DNA of 64,000 nucleotides from Amycolatopsis sp. cg9 (GTDB taxonomy: Bacteria; Actinomycetota; Actinomycetes; Mycobacteriales; Pseudonocardiaceae), in contig NZ_CP166851.1 in assembly GCF_041346945.1 (NCBI RefSeq), forward strand, positions 62,001 to 126,000, written 5' to 3'. Below, one piece after another: positions 16,249 to 24,728 of this stretch (position 1 is the stretch's first letter; each line of letters opens with the position of its first letter). Position numbers and translations under genes: made by a program. Below the pieces are notes generated by a model. That model had not been told where the DNA came from, made no database searches, and saw only the letters and a program-made list of their open reading frames with translations.

Positions 16249-17334
16249 ATGAACGCTGCCGGGCAGATCCCGGAGGTCACCGTGGCGCGCTACGGCGCGC
16301 CACGGGTGAGCGTCACGCCGGTGACGGACGTAGTGTCGTCCGAGCCGATCGAGGGCCGATCACGGCCAGGGCACTACCAGAGCGTCATGCTGAACGTGGG
16401 AACGGCGGAGCTCAGCTTCCACGAGAGCACCGAGCACCTGGAGCCGTGGCTGCCGCAGTGGAAGGCGGTCAACGACGTTCCCCGCGAGACGTGGAAGCGA
16501 TGGCACCCCGGCACGCTCTTCTCCTTCCGGGGGCCGCACATGTGGTTCCAGCCGGTTCCGGAGCTGCTGAGCTGGGTGATCGACTCCGGTGTCAAGGAGT
16601 TGCCCTATCTCGACGTCCCGGCCGCGAACGCGTTGCTGGAGACGATGGTGCCGCACGCTCAGGCCCTGCTGGACGGCCTGTTCGAGGCCGGTGGCGAGCT
16701 GGACTGGTCGGCAGGTTCTGCCACGGCCGGCCGCAACATCGGCCGGTTGTGCCAGCGCGACCCCAGAGTCGGCGCCGCGGACGAGGACCGCGACCTGGTG
16801 GACTTCGAGATGATCGTGCGGCGGTTCCCGCACGTCTACCGGCCGGAGTTGCTGCTGCTGTCGCAGGCCAGGCTGGCCAAGGAGTGCGAGTACGTGACGC
16901 GGTACCTGGGTCACAACGAGCGCTGGCACGGCGAGATCAAGAAGGTGTTCGGCAAGCCCTACAGCGACGGCAGCGGCGTCGGCCTGGACGTGCTGGGCGT
17001 GCGGGCCTGGTACCGGACGGTTCTGCTGGACGGCGACCCCCGGGAGCTGCGCGATTTCAGCGACTGGGATGCCGAGCACGGGCGCCTGGCCGACGGTGAG
17101 ATCACCGCCGCGACCACGGACGACGAGCTCGCCGTCTGGGTGGAGCGCGAAGAGGGGCGCGCCGCGCGGGAGAACCTGCGCCTGCTCGGGACGCAGGAGG
17201 CGGTCGGCCTGCACCGGGCGCGGCTGCGCGCCACGGCGATCAGCTCGGGCGGTGGAGACGGCGAGATCGCCGAGGACGCCCAGGTGGGCGAGACAGAGGT
17301 AGGCGAGGCAGAGGTGGACGAGCTCCGCGGCTGA
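16249..17334 (+). CDS. Hypothetical soluble protein
   Basis: 361 residues from ATG 16249, chosen because GAGGGAG precedes it; GTG 16198 is possible but less well placed. No signal peptide, membrane helix or motif I recognise. The protein is rich in Trp and Arg (SFRGPHMWFQPVPELLSWVI) and ends in an acidic tail (QVGETEVGEAEVDELRG). A strong terminator follows 36 bases after the stop. A folded cytoplasmic protein of unknown role is the most that can be said. Confidence 0.55.
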   Translation: MNAAGQIPEVTVARYGAPRVSVTPVTDVVSSEPIEGRSRPGHYQSVMLNVGTAELSFHESTEHLEPWLPQWKAVNDVPRETWKRWHPGTLFSFRGPHMWFQPVPELLSWVIDSGVKELPYLDVPAANALLETMVPHAQALLDGLFEAGGELDWSAGSATAGRNIGRLCQRDPRVGAADEDRDLVDFEMIVRRFPHVYRPELLLLSQARLAKECEYVTRYLGHNERWHGEIKKVFGKPYSDGSGVGLDVLGVRAWYRTVLLDGDPRELRDFSDWDAEHGRLADGEITAATTDDELAVWVEREEGRAARENLRLLGTQEAVGLHRARLRATAISSGGGDGEIAEDAQVGETEVGEAEVDELRG

Positions 17335-17369
17335 CGCACTACCCGCGCGGAACGGCCAGACGCCTCGGG

Positions 17370-17400
17370 CGGCCCCCTGAACAGCGTGTTCAGGGGGCCG
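17370..17400 (+). terminator. Hairpin terminator
   Basis: CGGCCCCCTGAAC at 17370-17382 pairs perfectly with 17388-17400 across a 5-base loop, followed by TCTCGCATTT. It ends the 16014-17334 transcription unit. Confidence 0.75.
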
Positions 17401-17609
17401 TCTCGCATTTGCGCGCCCTTGCGCGACGGCGGTGCGTGTGGTGTCGCCGGGGCCCCGGCCGGGGCAGGACAGGCAGAAACGGCCCTGGCCCGGGACTGTC
17501 CGGTCGTCCGGTTCCTGGCGCCGTGCCGAGCTTCCTGGCGCGCCGTGGTTGCTCGCGTGCCGGTGACCGCCATCGTGGAACTACCGGACCTTCCGGGACT
17601 GCCGAACCT

Positions 17610-17658
17610 CTTGCACAGTTACGGTAGGTTCGGTAGTTTCAACCTACCGAACCTACCG
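17610..17658 (+). promoter_or_regulatory. Promoter-palindrome module, copy 2
   Basis: TTGCAC at 17610-17615 and TAGTTT at 17634-17639 form a promoter with an 18-base spacer. The 15-bp arms CGGTAGGTTCGGTAG at 17622-17636 and its complement at 17644-17658 are identical to copy 1 but closer together (7-base centre instead of 16). Partial copies of the arm lie just upstream (17581-17609). The next start is at 17678, so this controls that gene directly. The gap 17335-17677 holds only this module and the terminator. Confidence 0.6.
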
Positions 17659-17677
17659 GCTAGAAATGGGAGACGGG

Positions 17678-18184
17678 ATGAAGCCGACCGCGAGCCCCGA
17701 GGTCACCAGCACGGTGAACAGCGGCGACGTGGATATCGAGTTCACCGGCGAGGTGGTGCAGCTGCGAGTCGACCCGAACGGCTCGAAGGGCGACGTCGTC
17801 GCGGTCGCCTACGCCACCACCGAGGACGGCAAGACGGTCCGCATGTGGCTGCGGATCGACGCCGCCGGCGCGCGCTACCTGCGCGAGCGGATCGAGGACG
17901 CCACTCCCACGCCGGCGGCGGTCGCGCAGGGCATGGGGCCCGACAGTCGCGTGTTCCGCACCGAGCTGGTCTGGGCCGAGACCGACCAGAGCGCCTGGAG
18001 CCAGAAGGCCGGCTGGTCGCTGTTCGTCGACGCCGAGTTGATCGCCCACACCGGCGAGAAGCTGTCGGCGGACGACGCCCAGGCGTGGGCGGACACGCAG
18101 CTCGCCGCGAGCATGCGCTGGCTGCCGGGGCACGAGACCAGCAGCTTCTACTGGGTCGCCTCCCCGGCCGCCTGCCGCGCGTAG
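17678..18184 (+). CDS. Hypothetical protein under palindrome-controlled promoter
   Basis: 168 residues from ATG 17678, with GGGAG eight bases before. No signal peptide or membrane helix. The protein mixes strands and Trp-rich stretches (GKTVRMWLRIDAAGARYLRE, QSAWSQKAGWSLFVDAELIA) and ends in ETSSFYWVASPAACRA. No family recognised. It heads a run of small genes on the same strand and lies about 20 bases after the palindrome of copy 2. Confidence 0.55.
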   Translation: MKPTASPEVTSTVNSGDVDIEFTGEVVQLRVDPNGSKGDVVAVAYATTEDGKTVRMWLRIDAAGARYLRERIEDATPTPAAVAQGMGPDSRVFRTELVWAETDQSAWSQKAGWSLFVDAELIAHTGEKLSADDAQAWADTQLAASMRWLPGHETSSFYWVASPAACRA

Positions 18185-18266
18185 CTCTCTCCCGGCCGCC
18201 GCGGCCTTCCCCGTCCGTGGCGGCCGCCAGCTCGCACCCGGTTCCAGCTGCGAAAGGCTCGACACG

Positions 18267-18671
18267 ATGCCCGTCACCCGGCTACTGCTCGCCGCGTCGG
18301 CCGCCCTGCTCCTGGCCGGCTGCGGCGGGACCGCGACCATGCCGGAGTCCTCGCCCTCCGCCGCGCCGTGGACTGCAAGCGGATCCCCGGCCGACCTCGA
18401 CCCCGCCCGCGGTCCGTGGCTGGTGTCCAGCACCGGAATGTGCTGCAACAAGATCGGCCCGGGTCTGCCGCCGGTGCACTGGTACGTCGTGTGCGAACCG
18501 GCGACGGAAGTCTGGGACGAGATCCACAGCCCGGACAGCGGCGCGCCGCACTACCGCGACCCGGACGCGCCGCACATGGTCCAGCTGGAGGTCACCGAAG
18601 ACGTCTCCCACAACGCGCAGCCCGGCCAGCCGTGCCCCGTCCCGCCCACTTCCACCCCCGACAAGTCCTGA
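18267..18671 (+). CDS. Small predicted lipoprotein
   Basis: 134 residues. The N terminus MPVTRLLLAASAALLLAGCG is a lipoprotein signal peptide with lipobox LLAGC, so the mature protein starts at Cys19 on the outer face of the membrane. The mature part has CC and three further Cys residues and several His residues (PPVHWYVVCEP), but no catalytic motif I recognise. Confidence 0.7.
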   Translation: MPVTRLLLAASAALLLAGCGGTATMPESSPSAAPWTASGSPADLDPARGPWLVSSTGMCCNKIGPGLPPVHWYVVCEPATEVWDEIHSPDSGAPHYRDPDAPHMVQLEVTEDVSHNAQPGQPCPVPPTSTPDKS

Positions 18672-18709
18672 CAGCCCAACAACATCGAACCGCGAAAGGG
18701 CTCACGCCG

Positions 18710-18994
18710 ATGACCGCCACCACCCCGGAAACCGTGTCCACCGACCAGCGCCTGGCGACGCTGGCCAAGGTCCGCGAGATCCTGCCCGACATCGACGCCG
18801 CCCAGGCCACCGCGATCGCCGCGTGGGCGATCAGCGGCTCGATGCCGCTGGACCCGGACGCGCTCAACGCCGCCGGCAAGCGGCTGGCGCAGGTCTCCGG
18901 TTTGGCCTGGGACATGCGCGAGGTCGCCAACGACTGCCGCGGCAAGGCCGCCGAGGTCATCGGCGCCTACTACGCCGCCGCGCACCGGCCCTGA
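18710..18994 (+). CDS. Small helical hypothetical protein
   Basis: 94 residues from ATG 18710, with GAAAGGG upstream. It is all-helical in character (TDQRLATLAKVREILPDIDA; LAQVSGLAWDMREVANDC) without a signal peptide. No family recognised. A strong terminator follows at 19056, closing the 17678-18994 group. Confidence 0.5.
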   Translation: MTATTPETVSTDQRLATLAKVREILPDIDAAQATAIAAWAISGSMPLDPDALNAAGKRLAQVSGLAWDMREVANDCRGKAAEVIGAYYAAAHRP

Positions 18995-19055
18995 CCCGCA
19001 GTCGAGCCCGGGATTCGTGACCCGTCGCCCGGCTCGCTCCGCCCCACCAGCCCAC

Positions 19056-19092
19056 GCGGCGGTGGCACCGCCCCCACCGGTGCCACCGCCGC
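19056..19092 (+). terminator. Hairpin terminator
   Basis: GCGGCGGTGGCACC at 19056-19069 pairs perfectly with 19079-19092 (14 bp, 9-base loop), followed by a T-containing tail. It sits between the small helical gene and the gene starting at 19134. This excludes an alternative start at 19017 for the latter. Confidence 0.75.
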
Positions 19093-19133
19093 CTTCTCGT
19101 TTCCACCCCAGCCTTGATCGGAGGCCACCGGCC

Positions 19134-19760
19134 ATGCCGTCCCTCGCCGAGCTCGAACAGATCGCCCGCCACCCGGAACCGGCCTACCCGGAATACGACG
19201 CGCTGCGCGCGCAGACCACCGCGGTGTTCGGGCCGTTCGTGTCCCCGCAGGAGGTCGACGAGGGCACCGCGGTGCTCCGGGCGCACACCACCGATTGGGC
19301 TTCGGCGGTGCTGGGCCGCCCGTTTCCCGGCAGCCTCCGGGCGGTCAGCACGACCGACGCCCGGTTGCTGATCCTGGCGCACCGCCGCGAGCTCGACCCG
19401 CCGCTGCCTGAGCGGCTGCGGCGCTGGCAAACCGAGGCTGAACAGCACGAACGCGCCCAGACCGAGCGGCGGGAAGCCGCGCAGCGGCAGCGTCGGCAGC
19501 GGTGGGAGACAGTGCGCGCCGGCTGCGCCGTGGCGGTCGAGGTCCGCTTCAACACCCGCCACGCCGGCAAGTCCGGTCCGCTGGGGCACGTCGTGCCCCG
19601 CGTCGACGTTCGCTCGCCGCGCCGGCGGCACCCGGCCGGGCGCGCGCTGTGCGAGACGCCGCGCCGCTCCAGCCCGCTGGTGCTCGGCGAGCCCGTCGAC
19701 GAGCCAGCCACCTGCGAACGCTGCCTGGAGTTCGCCCGTACCGTCCAGCCTGCCGCCTGA
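19134..19760 (+). CDS. Hypothetical protein with coiled coil and C-terminal Cys motif
   Basis: 208 residues from ATG 19134, with GGAGG ten bases upstream. The centre (residues ~98-128) is a highly charged Gln/Arg/Glu-rich helix likely to be a coiled coil. The C terminus has ALCETPRRSS followed by TCERCLEFA. This C(x~20-25)CxRC spacing also occurs in the proteins at 32945 and, in part, 35604. It may bind zinc. No family name can be given. Confidence 0.55.
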   Translation: MPSLAELEQIARHPEPAYPEYDALRAQTTAVFGPFVSPQEVDEGTAVLRAHTTDWASAVLGRPFPGSLRAVSTTDARLLILAHRRELDPPLPERLRRWQTEAEQHERAQTERREAAQRQRRQRWETVRAGCAVAVEVRFNTRHAGKSGPLGHVVPRVDVRSPRRRHPAGRALCETPRRSSPLVLGEPVDEPATCERCLEFARTVQPAA

Positions 19761-19790
19761 CCGCGGCCGCGCCCCCACGACGAGGACCCG

Positions 19791-21104
19791 ATGCCGAAAG
19801 TTTCCGCTGTTCAGAAGGCCGCCGAGCTGTGGCAGGGCCTCAACGAGCGGCAGCAGACCTGGCTGATCGTGATCTACCGCGCCGACCAGGACGCCGAAGG
19901 CACCGCGCGCGGCGCGTTCGCCCGCGGCGAGCGGTCCCGGCCGGCGTCGCAGTGGCGCTGGCTGGACTACGGCATCGTCGACGACCCGCTGGGCAGCGGA
20001 CCGTCCGGCGATCTCCAGTTCGAGCTCAACCAGCGCAAGGTGTGGGACCAGGGCGCCGGGTCGACCATGACCGTCCTGATCGAGCGCGGGCTGATCCTGG
20101 TCAAGCGGGAGCCGCTGATGATCGGCTGCCGGATGCTGATCCAACTGACCAGGCTTGGCCGCGCGGTCACCCGTGCCGGCGGCGCCGACGACACCGAGCC
20201 CGCCCGTCGTCGGCCGCCCGGGATGCTCAGCGAGACGATGTGGTCGATGCTCGTCGACGTCCGCCGCGCCGGACGGCGGGGCGTGCTGCGGTACGCGCCC
20301 AGCGGCGCGTGGCAGGCGCTGGCCGAGCGCGACCCGGCGCTGGTGCAGTTCGGCCGCGACCCCGGCGGCAGCGGAAAGACCAGCATCACGCTGACCGACG
20401 CCGGCGTGGCGCACTACGCCGACGGCTGGCGGGAGTACGCCCGGCTCTACCCCGGCGTCGCCGCACCGCACCCGGACCCGCAGGCCGAGCCGGTGTGGCC
20501 GCGCGAGGTCGACGCCCGGCTCGGGCAGCTGGCCGAGGCGGTCGCGGCGATCGGAACGGACCTGCGCACGCTGGCCACGCAGCTGCGCGAGCTGGAAACG
20601 CTGGGGGAGCTGCCGCCGGTGCCAGACAAGGGTGCGGTGCCGGAGTTCGCGGCCGCGGTGAAGCTGCGGCGCGAGCGACACCGGCGCGCCGAGCGCCAGC
20701 GGCAGCTGGCCGGCGAGCATCGAGAGCAGCTGCTCGGCCTGTACCGGGACGCGATCGCCCGCTACGTGGCCGTGGCGGCCGCGGTGGTCACCGCGGCCGC
20801 CGAGGGACGCGACCCGCGCACGGTGCTCGACGCCGTCCCGGCCACGCTCGACGAGAACGACCGCCTGGTGGGGCTGAACTGCCCGCGGACCGGGCTCGCC
20901 GGTGTCGACCGCGAGATCGCCGTCGTGCACCGGGCCGCGGTCAAGGGTGCGAAGCCGGCGCGCCGCCGTGAGGACCGCGAGCGGGAGGAGCGCTCGGCCC
21001 CAGCCGGACGGCAGCTGGCCGCGGTCAACGGGTTCGGCGCCCACCTGCGCGCATTGGTCGGCAAGGGCCAGCTCGCTCGGCTGCTGCTGCGCCGCGACGC
21101 CTGA
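19791..21104 (+). CDS. Large cytoplasmic protein, possible tandem winged-helix domains
   Basis: 437 residues, no signal peptide or membrane helix. Residues ~5-125 and ~140-215 look like two winged-helix units ending in similar wing strands (QLTRLGRAVTRAG and LTDAGVAHYADGW). Residues ~230-330 form a long charged helix (KLRRERHRRAERQRQLAGEH). GGSGKT occurs near residue 195 but lacks the strand before it that makes a Walker A, so ATP binding is unlikely. DNA binding is a guess from the wing-like motifs. Confidence 0.55.
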   Translation: MPKVSAVQKAAELWQGLNERQQTWLIVIYRADQDAEGTARGAFARGERSRPASQWRWLDYGIVDDPLGSGPSGDLQFELNQRKVWDQGAGSTMTVLIERGLILVKREPLMIGCRMLIQLTRLGRAVTRAGGADDTEPARRRPPGMLSETMWSMLVDVRRAGRRGVLRYAPSGAWQALAERDPALVQFGRDPGGSGKTSITLTDAGVAHYADGWREYARLYPGVAAPHPDPQAEPVWPREVDARLGQLAEAVAAIGTDLRTLATQLRELETLGELPPVPDKGAVPEFAAAVKLRRERHRRAERQRQLAGEHREQLLGLYRDAIARYVAVAAAVVTAAAEGRDPRTVLDAVPATLDENDRLVGLNCPRTGLAGVDREIAVVHRAAVKGAKPARRREDREREERSAPAGRQLAAVNGFGAHLRALVGKGQLARLLLRRDA

Positions 21105-21320
21105 CCGCGAGGCGAGCACGCCGACGCGGCGGCCACGCTAGGGTGGGCACCGGGCCGAGGCGCTGGCCCGCACCGCCTTCCGGACCGACGCCCACGCCGT
21201 CACCCCGGAGTCTCACCTGGCGGGCAAGGTCTGGTGATCGCGCTGAGCGTGATACTCCGTCGTGCCCCGTGAACAGCAGGTGCGGAGCGTGGGAAGCCGT
21301 GCCGCGCAAGGAGTTCCGGC

Positions 21321-22577
21321 ATGACCCGTGATCACTACCGCAAGAAGGACGTGCGTGCGCACGCCGCGGCGACCGGCCGCCGCTACCTCGACGCCGCGAC
21401 CACCCTCGAGGGCGCCATCTCGGGCCGGAACCGGACGGCCACGCAGCTGCGCGACGCGCTCGCCGCGGCGCTGGAGACAGCCGGCTGGCCCGTGGTCATC
21501 GAGCACCACCCCCAGTTCCACGCCCTGCCCCTCTACGCCGGGCCGGCCACCGTCCACGTAGGACGCGCCGCCGAGCCGCCGCTGACCGCCACCGGTGACG
21601 AGCACCCCGACGACCCGGCCGTCTTCGACCTGGCCGCCCCGCTCACGGTGACGGCGTGGGCACCGCTGAGCGTGGAATATTCCGAGGCCCTGGGCCGGGT
21701 CACCGGTGTCGACGCCCACGAGCTCCCCGCCACCGCGACGCCCGCGGAGATCGTCGCGGAACTCGACCGGGTCGTCGGCCAGGCCCGCCGCCGCGACCTC
21801 GCCGACTTGAAGCTCGACACCGGCTGCGGGGTCTGCGGCGACCGCTACGCCGCGGGCGGGCTGGCCCGCCCGGCGCGGCCACGGGTCGCGGTGTGCCCGT
21901 GCTGCGCGTTCGACGGCGACCTGCTCGACCCCGAGCCCGGCCAGCTGGCGTTCGACCTCGACCAGGCCGCCTCGGGGACGCTGACCGCGCCGGCGGGATG
22001 GGCCGGGGTGCAGGCGCTGCTGTGCTGCCTGGGCGGCCCGCGGTTGCCGGACTGGCTGCACGAGGACTGGCGCAGCGCCGGAACCTCCTATGTGCCAAGG
22101 GAATGGTGGAGCAGCGCGGAGCAGACCTGGGTCTGGTTGCCACCGGCCGCCCAGCGACCGGCAGCCCTGACCGGGCTCGGCTGCGGCGCCTCGCTGGCGC
22201 GCGTGATCGCCGCGGTCGACCATGCGCACCCGGACGCGCGCGACCGCTTCCACGCCTACCTCGCACACGAACTGGCCGAAGGGGACGACGTCGACGACCT
22301 CGACGAGGACCGGGTGCCCGGCGAGGTCGTCGAGCGGTTCTGGCCCGCCGTCGTCGCCTACGCCGTCGCCCTGCTCACCCAGCAGGCCGAGCGGCCGGGA
22401 CAGCGGCGGCCCTGGCACGTGCTCGCCTCGTTGGAGCTGTCGGACTGGTTCGACATTCTCGCCGGCGACCAGGACGACGACCTCGATGCCTACCCGGTCG
22501 AAACGCTGCTGCACGGCGGCATCATCACCGTCCGCGACCTGCTCAACCCGGTCGAACCCGGCCGGCAGCCCGAGTAA
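21321..22577 (+). CDS. Hypothetical protein with Cys-rich knuckle
   Basis: 418 residues. Residues ~168-195 hold CGVCGDRY and then VCPCCAF, a four-Cys arrangement likely to bind zinc. Acidic runs (EGDDVDDLDEDRV; GDQDDDLDAY) are common in the C-terminal third. No signal peptide or membrane helix. GGAGTT precedes the ATG. Immediately after its stop lies a repeat-spacer-repeat unit. Function unknown. Confidence 0.55.
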   Translation: MTRDHYRKKDVRAHAAATGRRYLDAATTLEGAISGRNRTATQLRDALAAALETAGWPVVIEHHPQFHALPLYAGPATVHVGRAAEPPLTATGDEHPDDPAVFDLAAPLTVTAWAPLSVEYSEALGRVTGVDAHELPATATPAEIVAELDRVVGQARRRDLADLKLDTGCGVCGDRYAAGGLARPARPRVAVCPCCAFDGDLLDPEPGQLAFDLDQAASGTLTAPAGWAGVQALLCCLGGPRLPDWLHEDWRSAGTSYVPREWWSSAEQTWVWLPPAAQRPAALTGLGCGASLARVIAAVDHAHPDARDRFHAYLAHELAEGDDVDDLDEDRVPGEVVERFWPAVVAYAVALLTQQAERPGQRRPWHVLASLELSDWFDILAGDQDDDLDAYPVETLLHGGIITVRDLLNPVEPGRQPE

Positions 22578-22590
22578 GCTGCACGCGTTC

Positions 22591-22685
22591 GTCCTCCCCG
22601 CGTACGTACACGGGGCTGGCCCCATCGACGAACTGTCCGACGTCCACTCTGGACGTGTTGTCCCCGCGCGAGCGGGGCTGTGCCG
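22591..22685 (+). CRISPR. Degenerate type I-E-like repeat-spacer-repeat unit
   Basis: The second repeat (22657-22685, 29 bases, GTTGTCCCCGCG then CGAGCGGGGCTG) fits the actinobacterial type I-E pattern GTNNTCCCCGCG-N3-GCGGGG-NTG. The first (22591-22623) has the same ends, GTCCTCCCCGCG and CGGGGCTG, with a 4-base insertion in the loop. They are separated by exactly 33 bases, the usual I-E spacer length. No third repeat and no cas genes are seen. It may be an orphan or decayed array. The alternative is two GC-rich terminator hairpins. Confidence 0.35.
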
Positions 22686-22736
22686 GCGGCGATCGATGCC
22701 GCGGCTGCCCTGCGCCCGCGAAAGGACAACTCCCTC

Positions 22737-23915
22737 TTGCACAAGCCCCTTCACGAGGACGTCTCCGCGGACCGCGCCTGGGTCGTGGGGCGCCGGATCT
22801 ACGTGCGCTGTCCCAAGAACTCCCAGCTCGACAGGAAGCTGATCGAGCTGGGAGCGAAGTGGGACTGGGACGTGCGAGCTCGCTGGGTCGGCACCGGCAA
22901 ACGCGAGCAGGTGCTACCCCTGGTCCTGGCCGACGAGCAGCGAGCGCGGGCCGAGCAGGAGGCCGCCCGGCAGGTGCTGGAGGCCGGTCGGTGGGTGACC
23001 GTCCCGCGCGGCGTCGTCGCCCTGCACGGGCGCGCCGGCGAGCTGGGTGCGGTGTGGGACAGCGCCGGCCACCGCTACGCCATGCCCAGCGAGGACAGCC
23101 GGGCCGAACTCCAGCGGATCGTCGACGCCTGGGTCGCCGAGCAGAAGGCCGCCCAGCAGCGGCGCGCGGCCGACAACGCCGAAGCGCGCGCGACGCAGGA
23201 GGCCGAGGCGAAGGCGGCCGCGGTCGAGGAGGCCGAGCGGCGGCGGGCCGAGATCGTGGCCGACAGCGGCCGGGCGCCCATCGGGGACACCGAGACGTTA
23301 CACACGATCAGCACCCGGTGGATGAATCGCGCGACTGCGGAGAGCACGGCGTGGCCGGTCGGGACGGTGCACCGGCTGCGCGGCGGCCGCCGTGGACTGG
23401 TGGTCGCGCGAAAGGTGTGGTTCACCAACGACGACGACGCCACCGACATCGACTGGCACCCCGACGCGCCCGACGAGGCGCACTGGAACTTCCAGTACAC
23501 GCTGGCGATCGTCGAGCCGACCAACGCCGAACTCCGAGCCGACGCCGAGGCCGCCGCGCTGCGCGCCGACGCCGCGCAGCTGCACGCGTTGTTCCGGGAG
23601 CTCGGGCGGGCCGGACGCGTCGTCTACGCGTTCACCGCGGTGCCCGACTCGGCCCGGGTCGGCACGATCCGCGGCACTGCCGGCACGCCCGGCACCAGCT
23701 CGTTCGACACCGGCACGGTCATCCTCACCGACGACGACCGCGTGGTGTGGCAGCACCCCGGCCACCACGACGACTGGATCCGCACCGAAGCCGTCGTCAC
23801 CGGCTCGGATCAGCTGGACCGGGTGCGCGCCCTGCTCGCCGCCGGCGCTCGCACCCGCCACCACGTCGACCAGCTCACCTACACCTACGAGATCACCACC
23901 ACCGCCACGCGGTGA
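22737..23915 (+). CDS. Hypothetical protein with coiled coil
   Basis: 392 residues if TTG 22737 is used, which has AAAGGA ten bases upstream. The longer GTG start at 22680 would lie inside the second CRISPR-like repeat. An N-terminal strand-rich part (WVVGRRIYVRCPKNSQLDRK) precedes a long Ala/Glu/Arg helix (~130-190). Then come strands and acidic loops (WFTNDDDATDIDWHPDAP). No motif I recognise, no export signal. Confidence 0.5.
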   Translation: MHKPLHEDVSADRAWVVGRRIYVRCPKNSQLDRKLIELGAKWDWDVRARWVGTGKREQVLPLVLADEQRARAEQEAARQVLEAGRWVTVPRGVVALHGRAGELGAVWDSAGHRYAMPSEDSRAELQRIVDAWVAEQKAAQQRRAADNAEARATQEAEAKAAAVEEAERRRAEIVADSGRAPIGDTETLHTISTRWMNRATAESTAWPVGTVHRLRGGRRGLVVARKVWFTNDDDATDIDWHPDAPDEAHWNFQYTLAIVEPTNAELRADAEAAALRADAAQLHALFRELGRAGRVVYAFTAVPDSARVGTIRGTAGTPGTSSFDTGTVILTDDDRVVWQHPGHHDDWIRTEAVVTGSDQLDRVRALLAAGARTRHHVDQLTYTYEITTTATR

Positions 23916-24100
23916 CGTGGTGACCGGTCCCACGCGGCGCCACAGCGCTTCGGGCGGCCCCCACGGTGCGCGCGAGCGCGACGTCCCCGAACCCCGGAAT
24001 CTGGCGCTGTCCTGGGTGGACGCGTCTCGCGGCGGTCGGCCCGTCGGGCCGCAGGCGCTGCTGCTGCCCCGACGCCGCACACCGACCCACCCGCAAAAGT
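23916..24100. other. Gene-free stretch before the shared promoter
   Basis: Nothing recognisable. A small frame here has normal GC content but no ribosome-binding site and runs into the promoter arms. With the promoter and leader it forms a 406-base gap between genes. Confidence 0.4.
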
Positions 24101-24173
24101 ACGTCCACATGAGTTGACATCGGCCCGGCAAGCCCTAGTATCGACTCCCGTAGTCGTCAACTCATATGGACGT
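24101..24173 (+). promoter_or_regulatory. Promoter flanked by 18-bp inverted arms (copy 1 of two)
   Basis: TTGACA at 24114-24119 and TAGTAT at 24136-24141 are a good promoter with a 16-base spacer. Left arm ACGTCCACATGAGTTGAC (24101-24118) and right arm GTCAACTCATATGGACGT (24156-24173) are inverted with 17 of 18 positions matching, 37 bases apart. The left arm overlaps the -35 and the right arm lies just after the start point. The same design recurs at 47595-47668. It drives the secreted-protein genes to the right. Confidence 0.7.
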
Positions 24174-24321
24174 TCGGGGAGTTCGTCCGGGTTGGCGGCC
24201 ATGGACCGGCTGTGGGGGCCGGTCCGGCTGAGCCGGTCCGTGAGGGGAGCCGACCTGTTGGTCGGCAGCGCACGCGTGGGATGCGACGGACCGGCTCGTC
24301 CACGACGGGAGGGGACGAGCA
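24174..24321 (+). other. Structured 5' leader
   Basis: The ~150 bases between promoter and first gene contain GCCGACC-TGTT-GGTCGGC (24249-24266) and several copies of GGACCGGC/GCCGGTCC that can pair in alternative ways. A short frame from ATG 24166 ends after 21 codons and has no ribosome-binding site. The leader may be regulatory. Confidence 0.35.
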
Positions 24322-24711
24322 ATGCCAACCACCAGGCCCAGGAACTCGACACTGACCAGGACCGGGCGCGTGGCGGCCGCGGCCGCCGCGGTCGGCCTGG
24401 CCGCCGTCGGAGCCGGCATCGCCGGCGCCGGGACCGCCGCCGCGTCGGTCGCCGCGTACCCGTGCGGGTACAGCTCGCAGGGGATGGACGCGCACTATCG
24501 CCACTGCGCGGACAGCTTCATCCTCATCCGCGCCGACTGGGACACCGGCACCCACTACACGACCTGCGTCGGTCCGTGGGGCGAGGTGCCGCTCTACCAC
24601 GACGGGCCACACCGCCAGGTCAACGCCTACTACGTGCCCAAGGCCCCGGCGCTGATGCAGAACATCCACGGCGAGTGGATCTGCCGGACCGGCCAGCCGG
24701 ACTGGCCGTGA
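24322..24711 (+). CDS. Secreted small Cys-containing protein (DUF6355-like)
   Basis: 129 residues with GGGAGGGG upstream of the ATG. A Sec signal with a hydrophobic core VAAAAAAVGLAAVGAGIAGA ends near AAAS, so cleavage is expected around residue 42. The ~87-residue mature protein has four Cys (YPCGYSS, RHCADS, TTCVGPWGE, WICRTG) that could form two disulfides. The pattern resembles DUF6355 proteins seen near actinobacterial natural-product genes; this match is from memory and moderate. It is the first gene after the shared promoter. Confidence 0.65.
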   Translation: MPTTRPRNSTLTRTGRVAAAAAAVGLAAVGAGIAGAGTAAASVAAYPCGYSSQGMDAHYRHCADSFILIRADWDTGTHYTTCVGPWGEVPLYHDGPHRQVNAYYVPKAPALMQNIHGEWICRTGQPDWP

Positions 24712-24728
24712 GCGGCCGGGGAGGCACC

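Noticed and set aside
20371..20390. GGSGKT as a Walker A motif in the 437-residue protein
   Set aside because: It is not preceded by a beta strand, and no Walker B follows.
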